Below, in pieces: positions 44,409 to 54,909 of a DNA stretch of 64,000 nucleotides. The stretch spans positions 1,674,001 through 1,738,000 of the forward strand of contig CABHOK010000003.1 of the NCBI GenBank assembly GCA_902168205.1, given 5' to 3'. This DNA comes from an uncultured Chitinophaga sp. GTDB lineage: Bacteria > Bacteroidota > Bacteroidia > Cytophagales > Cyclobacteriaceae. The notes beneath the pieces were generated by a model that saw only the letters and a program-made list of their open reading frames with translations, ran no database searches and was not told the DNA's origin. The position numbers were made by a program, and so were the translations under genes. How positions within the stretch are numbered: position 1 is the stretch's first letter; every line of letters starts with the position of its first letter.

Positions 44409-47078
44409 ATGAAAGAGCTGAACGGAATTCCCCGTGTAGCACTTCGTTTTCTTGCCTGGTTTTGTCCTTCTGATTTACTGGAAGGTATAGAAGGTGACCT
44501 GCTCGAACGGTTTGAAGACGATATACCGGATATAGGCTTGCGTAAAGCACGCGGGCGACTGGTATGGACTGTCCTGTTGTTGTTCAGGCCATCCATACTC
44601 TTAAGAAATAAATTTTCCTGGCGAATAATCAATGGCATTATGATACGTAATTATATCACTGTAGCATCGCGTAACATACTCAAACGCAAATTATACTCTT
44701 CCATCAATGCCTTCGGCCTCAGCATTGGTATAGCGTTCTGTATACTCATTTACCTCTTTATAAAAGACGAGCAAAGCTTCGACCAGTTTCATGTAAACAA
44801 AACGCATTTATACCGTATGTACAGCGAGGTATACGATGCAGGCCAGGCAGCCAACCCGGAATCAGATGGACCCTATAGAAAGATGTCGCAGATGCAACTC
44901 GCGCTGGCCCCGGTCATGAAAGCGGAATTACCCGAAGTGCAGTATGCTACACATTATTGTCAGAATAATACACTTTTCCGAAAAGATGACAAGATATTCC
45001 GCGAGTCTATAGTATATATAGATCCTGACTTCTTCAGCATGTTCTCGTTCCCACTGTTGAAAGGAAATGTTAAGCATCTGTTTCAGGGTAAAGATGAAAT
45101 TGTACTCACACCAAAGCTGGCCGAAAAATATTTTGGTAACACAGATCCTTTAGGACAAGTACTGATTATTAACGACCGCCCCGTAACGGTTACCGGTATA
45201 ATTGCAGAACCTCCTGCTAACTCAAGTCTTCAGTTCCAGGCGTTATTGCCTATTGAAGGTTGGGGACCCTATAATCAACATAATCTTGATAAATGGATGA
45301 ACCTTGGTTTCGCCACGTTTGTACAGCTATATCCGGGAGCAGACTTGAATAACCTGCAGACCAAGCTCGCAGCATTGCGTGATAAATATATGACGGATGA
45401 CCTGGTGCAATGGCGTGAACGCGATAAAGTTCCGGCTGCGTATGTTCCCTATAACATTGGTTTTACGAATATTACCGCCATACATCTTCAGAAAGATATC
45501 AGTTGGGACAAAGTGAGTGATCCCAAGTATGCCTGGATCCTGAGTGGTATAGCCCTGCTGATCCTCTTTATAGCCTGTATTAACTATATATCGCTGGCGC
45601 TCACATCATCGGCACGCAGAAGGATGGAAGTTGGTATACGTAAAGTTGTAGGTGCTTATCGGAGACAGCTCGTTTACCAGTTTGCATTTGAATCGGTAAT
45701 GCTCGCACTGTTGTCGATGTTCATCGGGTTCGGTCTCGTTACTTTATTTCTTCCTGCCTTCAATGAATTCACCGGCAAGAATATCAGCATTACTGCTACC
45801 GATGTTATTTCACTCAGCGGGATAAGCGTTGGTCTAACCGTGCTCGTGGGGTTGCTCGCAGGATGTTACCCAGCGCTATATCTGTCGGGCTTTCGGCCGG
45901 TGCAAGTGTTGAAAGGTGTATTTACTGCACGCTTGTCTGCGGACTTTTCAAAACCATTGGTCGTATTTCAATTTGTACTCTCTTCATTTCTTATCATCAG
46001 CTCGGTAGTAATGTATAGGCAGATGCGTTTTGTTACTACCAAAGACCTCGGGTATAATCAGCACCAGGTAATCGTAATTCCGACACAGGCAGGCTGGCGG
46101 GAGGATGGTAATAAAGTGGTCGAGCAGTTTCGTCAGCTCGCAGCGGGTAACCCATCCGTTGTGTCGGTAGCAGGTACGGACTATCCGTTTGCAGGCAATG
46201 ACGGAATGGTCTATGGTTACCAGGTGAAAGGTGAAAACAAAGCGACACATGGTTTTAACATTGACACGTATTTCCTGAAGACATTAGGTATACAACTGGT
46301 GCAGGGACGGGATTTTGATATCAACAACCTTGCGGATACAGCCAAGACTATCGTGGTGAACGAAGCACTGGTGAAAGATATGGGCTGGACCGATCCGCTG
46401 AATGAGCATTTGAATTTTCACATGAGCGACCCGACAGCTATAGGCTCACGCGTGATCGGTGTCGTAAAAGATTTTCACTTTCTGTCGCTCGAAGAAAATA
46501 TAAAACCCATGTTCTTCTCAATGGACAGGAATGACGGCAGTCTCCATCACATACTCGTACGCGTTACACCGGATAATATACCGGCTACGATCGAGCAGCT
46601 GCAAAAAGTTTTCAGAAGGATATCGCCTGATAAACCCTTTGAATATACTTTCCTGGATGATAATGTAGCGCGTCAGTATGCATCGTTCGATCGGTGGATG
46701 AACATCATGGCGTTCTCAACTACTTTCGCAATCATCATCTCATGTCTAGGTCTTTTCGGACTCGCAGGTATAAATGCTGTCAATCGTACGAAGGAGATTG
46801 GTATCCGCAAAGTGATGGGTGCAGAAGTAATGAGCATCTTCATGATGCTGAACAAACAGTTTATCTGGTTATCGCTTATTGCATTTGCGTTGGCAACACC
46901 GCTGGCATGGTATGCCATGAGACGATGGCTTGGCAGTTTCCAGTTTCATATTGACCTGACCTGGTATTTGTTTGCTGCAGGCATGCTGTTAGGACTCCTG
47001 GTAGCATTGATGGCTGTGAGTTACCACGCGGTAAAAGCAGCTCGTGTTAACCCGGCAGACTCCTTGAAGTATGAGTAA
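44409..47078 (+). CDS. Orphan MacB/FtsX-type permease with N-terminal prefix domain, 1 of 3
   Basis: The 889-residue product has a soluble prefix of about 75 residues (FLAWFCPSDLLEGIEGDLLE), then two copies of a MacB periplasmic-core plus FtsX unit, eight membrane helices in all. FtsX lines are RRRMEVGIRKVVGAYRRQLVYQ near residue 400 and NRTKEIGIRKVMGAEVMSIF near 795. Such duplicated permeases often occur without an ATPase gene, as here, and are then called orphan or ADOP-like. It is the closest relative of the third permease; both share lines such as RSFDQFHVNK variants and NYISLAL. It is coupled to padR (3 nt) and overlaps the second permease by 8 nt. Confidence 0.88.
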   Translation: MKELNGIPRVALRFLAWFCPSDLLEGIEGDLLERFEDDIPDIGLRKARGRLVWTVLLLFRPSILLRNKFSWRIINGIMIRNYITVASRNILKRKLYSSINAFGLSIGIAFCILIYLFIKDEQSFDQFHVNKTHLYRMYSEVYDAGQAANPESDGPYRKMSQMQLALAPVMKAELPEVQYATHYCQNNTLFRKDDKIFRESIVYIDPDFFSMFSFPLLKGNVKHLFQGKDEIVLTPKLAEKYFGNTDPLGQVLIINDRPVTVTGIIAEPPANSSLQFQALLPIEGWGPYNQHNLDKWMNLGFATFVQLYPGADLNNLQTKLAALRDKYMTDDLVQWRERDKVPAAYVPYNIGFTNITAIHLQKDISWDKVSDPKYAWILSGIALLILFIACINYISLALTSSARRRMEVGIRKVVGAYRRQLVYQFAFESVMLALLSMFIGFGLVTLFLPAFNEFTGKNISITATDVISLSGISVGLTVLVGLLAGCYPALYLSGFRPVQVLKGVFTARLSADFSKPLVVFQFVLSSFLIISSVVMYRQMRFVTTKDLGYNQHQVIVIPTQAGWREDGNKVVEQFRQLAAGNPSVVSVAGTDYPFAGNDGMVYGYQVKGENKATHGFNIDTYFLKTLGIQLVQGRDFDINNLADTAKTIVVNEALVKDMGWTDPLNEHLNFHMSDPTAIGSRVIGVVKDFHFLSLEENIKPMFFSMDRNDGSLHHILVRVTPDNIPATIEQLQKVFRRISPDKPFEYTFLDDNVARQYASFDRWMNIMAFSTTFAIIISCLGLFGLAGINAVNRTKEIGIRKVMGAEVMSIFMMLNKQFIWLSLIAFALATPLAWYAMRRWLGSFQFHIDLTWYLFAAGMLLGLLVALMAVSYHAVKAARVNPADSLKYE

Positions 47079-49716
47079 CGATACTGAACACACGACATCA
47101 ACACCTACGGCCTGGCTTCGCGTGCTCGAATGGTTTTGTCCCGCTTACCTATACGAAGGCATTGAGGGCGATCTGCTCGAGCAATACGATGAAGACAGGG
47201 CCACTGTCGGAAATAAAACAGCTAACCGAAGGCTCAGGTGGAACGTGATACGTTTTTTTCGTCCAGGTATTTTACTGCGAAACCGATTTTCAATACGCTT
47301 AATAAAAGGATATATGCTCCTCAATTATTTTAAGATCATGATACGTTCGATGGCGAAACGCAAAGTATACTCAGCCATCAATATCTTCGGGCTTACTATG
47401 GGCATTTCATTTGCCTTGCTGATCGGTATATTTATAGCGGGTGAGTTGCAGACCAATCAGCAACTTACATCCGTTGACAGACTATATCTGATGCGCAGTA
47501 ACAACCTGGAAGCCGCTAACCAGGTTCCGCTGTTCTCGCCATCACCATTGGCACGCCTCATCAAAGAAGAGTACCCGACACTGGTAGAGAATTTCTATCG
47601 CTGCAGTGATCGTAACATAACAATATCAAAAGACGATAAACATTTTCGCGTTCAGAGTCTCATTGGCGATTCTACTTTTCTTTCCATGTTCGGGTTCCCC
47701 TTGTTGCATGGCAATGTCGGTACTGCACTCAACGAACCGCGATCCATTGTTGTTACAGCAAAAATTGCCAGGCAGTATTTTGACCGGACCGATGTGGTAG
47801 GAGAGATGCTTACACTTGCAACCGAGAAAAATGGGAATCAGCAATATACCGTTACCGGAGTGCTGGAAGATTGGAAGCCTAACACCGTGACTAATTTACG
47901 AGACATGAACGCTCAGGTATTTCTGCCGATTCATAGTCTCAAAGATTTTAACGGCTTTGACCCCGAAGCATGGACTGGTGTACAAATGATAAGCTATATC
48001 CGCAAAACACCAGTGGCTTCTGAAGATGCGATCATAGAAGCGTTTACTTCGCTGTTAAAAAACAAAGCTCCCGCGAACGCGCAGAGTAATTTGAAAATGG
48101 CCATTGATGGATTGGATGATTATCACCTGGTGTCCGATAATGGCCTGAAAAAAAAACTGGTAATGACCTTGTCCATTATAGCTATTTTCATTCTGTTGTT
48201 GGCCGTTATCAATTTCATAAATATTACAATTGGCAACTCGAATGTAAGACTGAAAGAGATTGGTGTGCGAAAAGCTATAGGAGGTATACGCGAACAGGTA
48301 ACAACACAATTTCTCAGCGAGTCACTGGTGATGACTTTTGTTGCTACCGCGTTGTCGCTGGGGTTGTATGAATTGTTGCGTACCTATGCCGGCAATATAG
48401 TAGGTACTTCTTTGCTATCTGTAATTGAATTCCCGGTGTCATATTGGTTGTTTATAGGTGTTGTTATGCTGGCTACCGGTATAGCAGCCGGTATATACCC
48501 TGCGTTTTTTCTCGCGTCCTATAAAACACTGGAGTCGCTTAAAGGTAAATTGAAAGCAGGCAAGGGGAATATAGCCTTATCGCGGTCGCTTATCAGTATA
48601 CAGTTCCTGCTGGCCATTGGTGTCTTTACAGCTGCGATCATCATCACGCAACAGGTGTCTTATTTCCTTGAAAAGGATTTAGGTTATGACAAGTCAATGG
48701 TGCTAACCGTTTCATCCGTGCCCCGCGATTGGACACCCGAAGGTTTTAACCGGATGGATGCTGCCAAACTTCAGTTTCAGCAGGTGCCATCAGTGCAATC
48801 GGTAAGCCTCTCGTGGGATATACCCAACGGTAACTTTGGTGTTGTAGCAGAACTATACCGGCAAGGCAAACAACCGGAGGAAGGAGTTGGTATGCCTATA
48901 TTAATGGCTGATGAAGACTATCGCGATACCTATCAATTTAATATGCTGGCCGGAACATTCTTTCAGCCGAAAGGACAGGTACAGCAGCCGGATGATATGG
49001 TGATTAATGAATCAGCACAGAAAGCGCTTCAGGTACAGGTAGGCGATAAGGTTCAGTTGAAGGGTGTACCGATTGCGTTTCGGGTTGTAGGTGTTATGAA
49101 GGACTTTAATTTCTTCTCGTTGCATCAGCAGGTAAAGCCGCTCGTGTTTATGAATACACGCAATAATTTATTCCCGGCTTTCCGTTATTTCTCGTTCCGG
49201 TTGCAGCCCGGAAATATAGCGCAGTCTGTAGAAGACGTGGAGCAACGCTGGAAGGAAGTCTTTCCCAACGACCCGTTTGAGTATGCCTTCATGGATCAGA
49301 ACCTGGAGAAGCTATATAAGACCGAAATACAAATGAAGAAAGCAGCAGGCTTCGCCACGGTACTCATGTTGCTTATTGTGTTGCTCGGTGTGCTGGGACT
49401 TGCCTCACAAAGTGTAACGAGACGAACCCGGGAGATTGGCATTCGCAAAGTACTCGGGGCTAGTGTCTCCAATGTACTGGTGTTGATAGCACGCGAATTT
49501 ATATGGCTCATCACGGTCGCCCTGCTGGTAGCCATACCGTTGACATACTATTTTGTAGAGCAGTGGCTTAGCGCTTTTGCGTATCGTATCGATCTTCAAT
49601 GGTGGATGTTTGTCTTACCCGGTATATTGGTATTCACCATCGTATTGCTGGTAGTGAGTGGACAATCGCTGAAAGCTGCATTGTCCAATCCGGTTGAATC
49701 CTTGCGAATAGAGTAA
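47071..49716 (+). CDS. Orphan MacB/FtsX-type permease with N-terminal prefix domain, 2 of 3
   Basis: The 881-residue product has the same layout as its neighbours: prefix with WFCPAYLYEGIEGDLLEQYDE, two periplasmic cores and two FtsX units (NVRLKEIGVRKAIGG near residue 395 and RRTREIGIRKVLGASVSNVL near 790). It is more diverged than the first and third are from each other, so it probably comes from an older duplication. No ATPase motif (Walker A) was found in it or beside it. The start overlaps the end of the first permease by 8 nt and a 10-nt gap follows, so the three are one operon. Confidence 0.87.
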   Translation: MSNDTEHTTSTPTAWLRVLEWFCPAYLYEGIEGDLLEQYDEDRATVGNKTANRRLRWNVIRFFRPGILLRNRFSIRLIKGYMLLNYFKIMIRSMAKRKVYSAINIFGLTMGISFALLIGIFIAGELQTNQQLTSVDRLYLMRSNNLEAANQVPLFSPSPLARLIKEEYPTLVENFYRCSDRNITISKDDKHFRVQSLIGDSTFLSMFGFPLLHGNVGTALNEPRSIVVTAKIARQYFDRTDVVGEMLTLATEKNGNQQYTVTGVLEDWKPNTVTNLRDMNAQVFLPIHSLKDFNGFDPEAWTGVQMISYIRKTPVASEDAIIEAFTSLLKNKAPANAQSNLKMAIDGLDDYHLVSDNGLKKKLVMTLSIIAIFILLLAVINFINITIGNSNVRLKEIGVRKAIGGIREQVTTQFLSESLVMTFVATALSLGLYELLRTYAGNIVGTSLLSVIEFPVSYWLFIGVVMLATGIAAGIYPAFFLASYKTLESLKGKLKAGKGNIALSRSLISIQFLLAIGVFTAAIIITQQVSYFLEKDLGYDKSMVLTVSSVPRDWTPEGFNRMDAAKLQFQQVPSVQSVSLSWDIPNGNFGVVAELYRQGKQPEEGVGMPILMADEDYRDTYQFNMLAGTFFQPKGQVQQPDDMVINESAQKALQVQVGDKVQLKGVPIAFRVVGVMKDFNFFSLHQQVKPLVFMNTRNNLFPAFRYFSFRLQPGNIAQSVEDVEQRWKEVFPNDPFEYAFMDQNLEKLYKTEIQMKKAAGFATVLMLLIVLLGVLGLASQSVTRRTREIGIRKVLGASVSNVLVLIAREFIWLITVALLVAIPLTYYFVEQWLSAFAYRIDLQWWMFVLPGILVFTIVLLVVSGQSLKAALSNPVESLRIE

Positions 49717-49726
49717 GCCGTTCATC

Positions 49727-52405
49727 ATGCAGAAGCCTGATCCTCGTACATCGTCACCACCGTCCTTCGCCAGGAAATTCCTGGAGTGGTTTTGCCCGCC
49801 TTTCTTATACGAAGGTATTGAAGGCGATTTGATGGAAGAGTTTGATACTGACGTTGAGGAGCTCGGAGAGAAGCGTGCGCGCAGAAGGTATATATTCAAT
49901 GTTGTACGATTCTTCCGACCGGAGATCATTCTTCGGAATAAATTGTCACTGCAAATAATGAACACCATTATGATTGGAAATTATATTAAAGTTGCTTCAC
50001 GCAACATCGCCAGACGTAAACTCTACTCGTTTATCAACGCCTTCGGATTGAGTGTGGCCATTGCATTCTGCACGCTTATATATTTGTTCGTTCAGGATGA
50101 ACGGAGCTTCGACCAGTTTCATGTCAATAAAGACTATATATACCGTATTCACGACACCGACTTTAATCCTGACAAGTATAAAAAAGGCGAAGCAGATCCG
50201 TATGATCGTTTTGCTTATTTACCGGCACCGCTGGGAACAACTGCGCTGGCTGAACTCGCGGAGGTGCAATACATGACACGCTTTAGCCAGGGCGAAGGTG
50301 TGATGCGATACCGCGACAAGATATTTAAACAAAGATATGCCAACGCAGATAGTGGCTTCTTCAAGATGTTTTCGTTCCCGGTGTTAGCGGGCGACCATGC
50401 GCATCTGTTTCGAAACTTGTCTGACGCGGTGTTGACTCGTGAGACTGCAAAAAAGTATTTTGGTGATGAAGATCCGATCGGTAAGATTTTTACCATTGAT
50501 GTGAATGGCGAGAAGACCATGCGGGTGGCAGCTGTTATCGAAGCTCCTCCGGCTAATTCAAGTATACAATTTGAAATGATTCTGCCGATTGAAATGAATC
50601 CGTGGTTTATAGGTAATCGTGAACGTTGGTCCAATTATTCGTATCCGACTTTTATACAGGTATATCCTGACACCAAAACAGAATCTCTCCAGGATAACCT
50701 GAACAGGCTATATCAGAAATATGTGCCGGAAGAAACCCGGGAATGGCGTGAACGAAATTTAGTGCCCGGCTTTAAACCGTATGAGTATGGAGTTACCGCT
50801 TTGTCGGATATACATTTACGAAAGGATGTGGACTGGCAGAAAGTAAGTGATCCGCAATATTCGTGGATACTGGGTGGTATAGCCGTGCTCATTTTGGTGA
50901 TTGCCTGCATTAACTATATATCGCTGGCGCTGACTACATCAGCTTCGCGAAGAATTGAAGTAGGTATACGCAAAGTAGTGGGAGCATACCGAAAGCAGCT
51001 GGTGCAACAATTCGGTTTTGAGTCCATTGTGTTGGCGCTGATCTCAATGATGATCGGTCTTGGACTCGTTGCAATTTTTCTTCCCTACTTTAATGATTTT
51101 ACCGGTAAAGAAATAGTCTTTACTGCCGCGAGTATATTTCAGGTAGCAGGAGTCGCTTTGGCGCTTTCGATAGTGGTAGGTGTGCTGGCAGGTATATATC
51201 CTTCGCTGTATCTCTCCGGATTTCTTCCTGCATCCGTTCTCAAAGGTACATTTACATCGCGGTTGCAGGCAGGCTTTACTAAACCATTGGTTGTATTTCA
51301 GTTCTTTCTCTCGGCATCCATGATTATTTGTTCAGTTATTATGTACCGGCAGATGAAGTATGTCACCACCAAGGATCTTGGCTTTGATAAAGAGCATGTC
51401 GTGGCGGTGGGCACACAAACGGGTTGGAACGTGCAGGCCGATCGCGCAGTAGAACAATTCAGGAATGCTGTTAAAAACGATCCCGTTATACTTCATGTTG
51501 CAGGTGCTAACTTTTCTTTTGATGGCGGATGGTCACGCAATGGCTTTAAGATAAACGGCGAAGACAAGAATGCGTATGTATACCGTGTTGATCCGGAATA
51601 TATACCGTTGCTCGGTATTGAACTGAAAGAAGGACGTAATTTTGATTCGCAGCTGGCATCGGACAGCAATGCGCTTATCGTGAATGAAGCGTTTGTTGTG
51701 CACATGAATTGGACCGATCCGTTGCAGGAGCATCTGAACTGGAAGGAGGATTCGACAGGGCAAGGTGCAAAGATCATTGGTGTTGTAAAAGACTATCATT
51801 TTCTTTCGCTGGAACGGAAGATCGAGCCGATGTTTATGTCGATCAATCAAAAAGATGTCGGGTATACAACAACGATTCTCATACGACTGGCCGCAGGCGA
51901 TATATCTGAAAATATAGCACACGTTCAGGACACCTGGACGCGTTTATTCCCCGACAGACCTTTTGATTATTCCTTTGTAGATGAGGAGGTGGCACGACAG
52001 TACGAATCGTATACCCGCTGGCTTAACATCATGGCGCTGTCTACTGCGTTTGCTATTGTTATTGCCTGTTTAGGACTCTTTGGTCTGGCTGGTATAAATG
52101 CGCTGAACCGTACACGCGAGATCGGCATTCGCAAAGTAATGGGCGCTGAACTAACCAGTATATTTGTACTGCTGAACCGTGAATATATAGCGCTCGCCCT
52201 GATAGCTTTTGTGTTTGCAACACCAGTTTCCTGGTATATCATGACGCGCTGGTGGCTGGCCGATTTTCAATTCCAGACGGAAGTAGGATGGGAGTTGTTT
52301 GCTATGTGCATGCTGGGAGGTTTAGCGCTGGCACTGCTCACCGTAAGCTACCATGCGATAAAGGCCGCACTGATAAATCCGGCTACTACATTAAAGCATG
52401 AATAA
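49727..52405 (+). CDS. Orphan MacB/FtsX-type permease with N-terminal prefix domain, 3 of 3
   Basis: The 892-residue product repeats the plan: prefix with WFCPPFLYEGIEGDLMEEF, MacB-like core, FtsX unit (SRRIEVGIRKVVGAYRKQLVQQ), second core and final FtsX unit (NRTREIGIRKVMGAELTSIF). Long stretches match the first permease at both protein and DNA level, for example the run encoding CINYISLALT (around 50905-50935 against 45575-45600), so they are recent duplicates. It ends the padR operon and is followed by a hairpin that should stop transcription from both sides. Confidence 0.88.
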   Translation: MQKPDPRTSSPPSFARKFLEWFCPPFLYEGIEGDLMEEFDTDVEELGEKRARRRYIFNVVRFFRPEIILRNKLSLQIMNTIMIGNYIKVASRNIARRKLYSFINAFGLSVAIAFCTLIYLFVQDERSFDQFHVNKDYIYRIHDTDFNPDKYKKGEADPYDRFAYLPAPLGTTALAELAEVQYMTRFSQGEGVMRYRDKIFKQRYANADSGFFKMFSFPVLAGDHAHLFRNLSDAVLTRETAKKYFGDEDPIGKIFTIDVNGEKTMRVAAVIEAPPANSSIQFEMILPIEMNPWFIGNRERWSNYSYPTFIQVYPDTKTESLQDNLNRLYQKYVPEETREWRERNLVPGFKPYEYGVTALSDIHLRKDVDWQKVSDPQYSWILGGIAVLILVIACINYISLALTTSASRRIEVGIRKVVGAYRKQLVQQFGFESIVLALISMMIGLGLVAIFLPYFNDFTGKEIVFTAASIFQVAGVALALSIVVGVLAGIYPSLYLSGFLPASVLKGTFTSRLQAGFTKPLVVFQFFLSASMIICSVIMYRQMKYVTTKDLGFDKEHVVAVGTQTGWNVQADRAVEQFRNAVKNDPVILHVAGANFSFDGGWSRNGFKINGEDKNAYVYRVDPEYIPLLGIELKEGRNFDSQLASDSNALIVNEAFVVHMNWTDPLQEHLNWKEDSTGQGAKIIGVVKDYHFLSLERKIEPMFMSINQKDVGYTTTILIRLAAGDISENIAHVQDTWTRLFPDRPFDYSFVDEEVARQYESYTRWLNIMALSTAFAIVIACLGLFGLAGINALNRTREIGIRKVMGAELTSIFVLLNREYIALALIAFVFATPVSWYIMTRWWLADFQFQTEVGWELFAMCMLGGLALALLTVSYHAIKAALINPATTLKHE

Positions 52406-52438
52406 TATATACTAAATACAGAGACTATATAAAACAAG

Positions 52439-52470
52439 AAGGGTGACTATTGCCACCCTTTTCGTTTTAA
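52439..52470. terminator. Bidirectional terminator between convergent operons
   Basis: The stem AAGGGTG pairs with CACCCTT (52439-52445 with 52454-52460) around an 8-nt loop, followed by TTCGTTTT on the plus side and, read leftward, by CTTGTTTTATA. It serves the permease operon and the SusCD operon, which meet here. Confidence 0.65.
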
Positions 52471-52483
52471 GAGATTATATTTT

Positions 52484-53524
52484 CTATTGGAAAGTGTTTA
52501 TTCTTTTCAACGCTGTGTTAAGATCGTACGGTAACTCGCGTTTGATTAATGTAAGCGAAGGCAGTTTCTCGGATGAACCCACTCTGCTCCCGGTTGACGG
52601 AATAGAAATGTCAGAAGGTGAGCCAAAGCTCGTGCCTGCTTTTTCCATGGTCTGAACTACTTGAGTAGTGCCGATTGTTTCGTCTGTCCATTTGTTCTTA
52701 TTGGCAGCGGTATAGCTTGTTTCAAATGTCTCAATACCAGCTTCAGCTTCCAGTGCGCCATCGGCAAAGTCTATAAAGGCTACTCCGAACTCCAGCGGAT
52801 CATACGTACCATCGTAGTATACATAGCTCAGGCCATAGGCTGCATATTGGCTGGACGAAGGTATAAATACAACTTCAGGACCCTGGAAGCTACCCTGTGC
52901 AGATCCTGTCAGGAAACCCTCCCAGTTGCTTGTGCTGCTTCCGGCCCGTACGAGTATATCCATATCAGCCTGCTTCACGTTGTTCGGATCAGTATTGTCT
53001 GGTGCAAGCCATGATAAAAGAACAATGATACCGTCTTCCTGCTCCAGGAGAACTTCAGTTTCATCATCGCGGGTAATTTCTATATTCTCGTTATCAACAT
53101 CGGTAATTTTGATTTCAATAGTCTCCGGATCGAATGGATCGGTATTCGGATCACCATCTTCCAGTCGGGTATCAGAGCCCACTTCAATCTCAATAATTCC
53201 TTCCGTCTCACCGGCTTTTATTTCAACTTCATCATGCTCACCAACAATTCTGTAATCAGGTGCCGGAGTAGATGTCGTGGCAGTTTCTTCATCCTGAGCA
53301 GTTCCGTCCAATTCGAACTCAACGGTTATATCTTCGGTATAGGCTTTGTCCAATACAACTTTTACTTCAATCGAACCATCGGCTTCGTTCACGGTATAGG
53401 AAGCCTTTTCAAAAGAAAGCTTTGGTTTTACAAACGGCTCATCATCATCCTTGCACGATGACAGCCCCACGCCCAACACGACCATCGTGCCCAGGGATAA
53501 AGTTAAGAGTAGCTTGTTTTTCAT
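52484..53524 (-). CDS. Calx-beta-domain lipoprotein of the SusCD operon
   Basis: The 346-residue product starts with a lipoprotein signal ending VGLSSC near residue 24 followed by Asp residues (KDDDE), a Bacteroidota surface-export-type signal. Residues about 35-165 form a Calx-beta module (KASYTVNEADGSIEVKVVL, EIKITDVDNENIEI), usually a calcium-binding or adhesive beta-sandwich. The rest is beta-rich without a named domain (DMDILVRAG, SYVYYDGTYDPLEFG). It is the last gene of the leftward SusC operon, 24 nt after the DUF4302 gene, and is probably a surface accessory that handles the ligand. Confidence 0.8.
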   Translation of the reverse strand: MKNKLLLTLSLGTMVVLGVGLSSCKDDDEPFVKPKLSFEKASYTVNEADGSIEVKVVLDKAYTEDITVEFELDGTAQDEETATTSTPAPDYRIVGEHDEVEIKAGETEGIIEIEVGSDTRLEDGDPNTDPFDPETIEIKITDVDNENIEITRDDETEVLLEQEDGIIVLLSWLAPDNTDPNNVKQADMDILVRAGSSTSNWEGFLTGSAQGSFQGPEVVFIPSSSQYAAYGLSYVYYDGTYDPLEFGVAFIDFADGALEAEAGIETFETSYTAANKNKWTDETIGTTQVVQTMEKAGTSFGSPSDISIPSTGSRVGSSEKLPSLTLIKRELPYDLNTALKRINTFQ

Positions 53525-53548
53525 AGTGTGTATAGTTTTAGTAATTCT

Positions 53549-54907
53549 TTAATTCGCATTCACAAACACAAAGCTCCAGCCGGTACAAGGGTTGTTGAAT
53601 TCATACCGGTCTGTAAACAACTCAAATACATAGGTGTTATCACCTTCCGTGAGTTTATCGAGGTATATATTTATATTGTCCATCTCAACTTCAGTTACCG
53701 GGTTGCCGAGCGTAAAAATGCCCGGCTCAAAATTGAAGACTATATTGTTGTCGTTGAGGACAGGATTGAATTTACGATATACAAATGTTTGCGTGTTGTC
53801 GCTGTTGATGATGGTAAAGCCTATACCGTATAGTCGTGTTCCATCGTTCAGTTGTGCGTTATAGAATAAATCCATTTCAACAGCACCCGGCAGGTCTTGC
53901 TGAATGGCGCTGGAAGCAGAAGAACCGTTGTCGATAATAAAGCTCAGCGGGCTATAGTAGAAATTGGAATTTGTAGCGAAGAGTTTACCGGTTGCATTCT
54001 GAAGCGTTGTTTCCAATACTACAGGCAGGTTTGAGTTGGTAACACCGGTATAGGTATGTGTCTCAATCGGGTTCGTACAGATGTTTATAGAAGCATCTCC
54101 GAAGGAGGTAAGTAAAATACTTTTTAGAGATATACTTACACCCGCGAAAGTTCCGGCTAAACGCGTGTCAAAAACAAGCGAGTCACCTTTAATGGTATAG
54201 CCTGTGGTAAAGTCGATCGCCTGCACTGCTGCCGTGTTAGACTTCTTTACGGCTGATCCAATATCAACGGTTCGTTTTGCTTCATCAAGCGCCAGGAATA
54301 AAATCAGGTCGCGGGTATCAAATGTAAGTCTAAAGGAAGAGCTGAAGATGTCGAGGTCATCGCTCATGTCGTTCAGGTTACTCGATAACTCAGTGCCCAG
54401 TAAATTTACATCCGATGCCTGGGCAGCCTCGAATAAAATAGTAGTTGGCGTAGAGAGATCCGATTTACTGCTGAACACCAGTGCTCCATCGGGAGTCTTG
54501 TTTACATAATTGAATTCAAACTCGGCACCAAACGTAGCCTGATCCTGCTCAAACAGAAAACTGAAGAATGAATAATTCTGAATAATCAACTCCAGTCCTA
54601 ATGAATTATCGATGCGGTAGGTAATGGTTTGATTGTAGAACTCACCGTCATTGGAGCCAAGGTCGGTTCTGATGTTTACTTTATTGTCATCGGTAAATTT
54701 CATGAGTACATAAAATGAACCTGACCCCGCTTCCGGTCTGTATTTTACGCGCCATCCGTTGGCAGGCGCGGTAAGATCAGCTTTCAGTGCAGCGATGGCT
54801 TCAGCAGCACGTTCATCGGCAGATTTATCAAATACATTAATATCATCATCCTTACAAGACGACAATACGAGGATCAGCGCAGTTATATAGTATAAAACTT
54901 TTTTCAT
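53549..54907 (-). CDS. DUF4302-type lipoprotein of the SusCD operon
   Basis: The 452-residue product starts with a lipoprotein signal (ending LVLSSC, then KDDD, as expected for surface lipoproteins) and matches the DUF4302 pattern: DERAAEAIAALKADLTAPANGWRVKYRP in pieces near residues 31-58, followed by FYVLMKFTDDNKVNIRTD. DUF4302 proteins are regularly encoded beside SusC, SusD and a zinc metallohydrolase lipoprotein, as here. Function is unknown; surface binding of the imported ligand is likely. It starts 2 nt after the metallohydrolase gene. Confidence 0.85.
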   Translation of the reverse strand: MKKVLYYITALILVLSSCKDDDINVFDKSADERAAEAIAALKADLTAPANGWRVKYRPEAGSGSFYVLMKFTDDNKVNIRTDLGSNDGEFYNQTITYRIDNSLGLELIIQNYSFFSFLFEQDQATFGAEFEFNYVNKTPDGALVFSSKSDLSTPTTILFEAAQASDVNLLGTELSSNLNDMSDDLDIFSSSFRLTFDTRDLILFLALDEAKRTVDIGSAVKKSNTAAVQAIDFTTGYTIKGDSLVFDTRLAGTFAGVSISLKSILLTSFGDASINICTNPIETHTYTGVTNSNLPVVLETTLQNATGKLFATNSNFYYSPLSFIIDNGSSASSAIQQDLPGAVEMDLFYNAQLNDGTRLYGIGFTIINSDNTQTFVYRKFNPVLNDNNIVFNFEPGIFTLGNPVTEVEMDNINIYLDKLTEGDNTYVFELFTDRYEFNNPCTGWSFVFVNAN

Positions 54908-54909
54908 CG

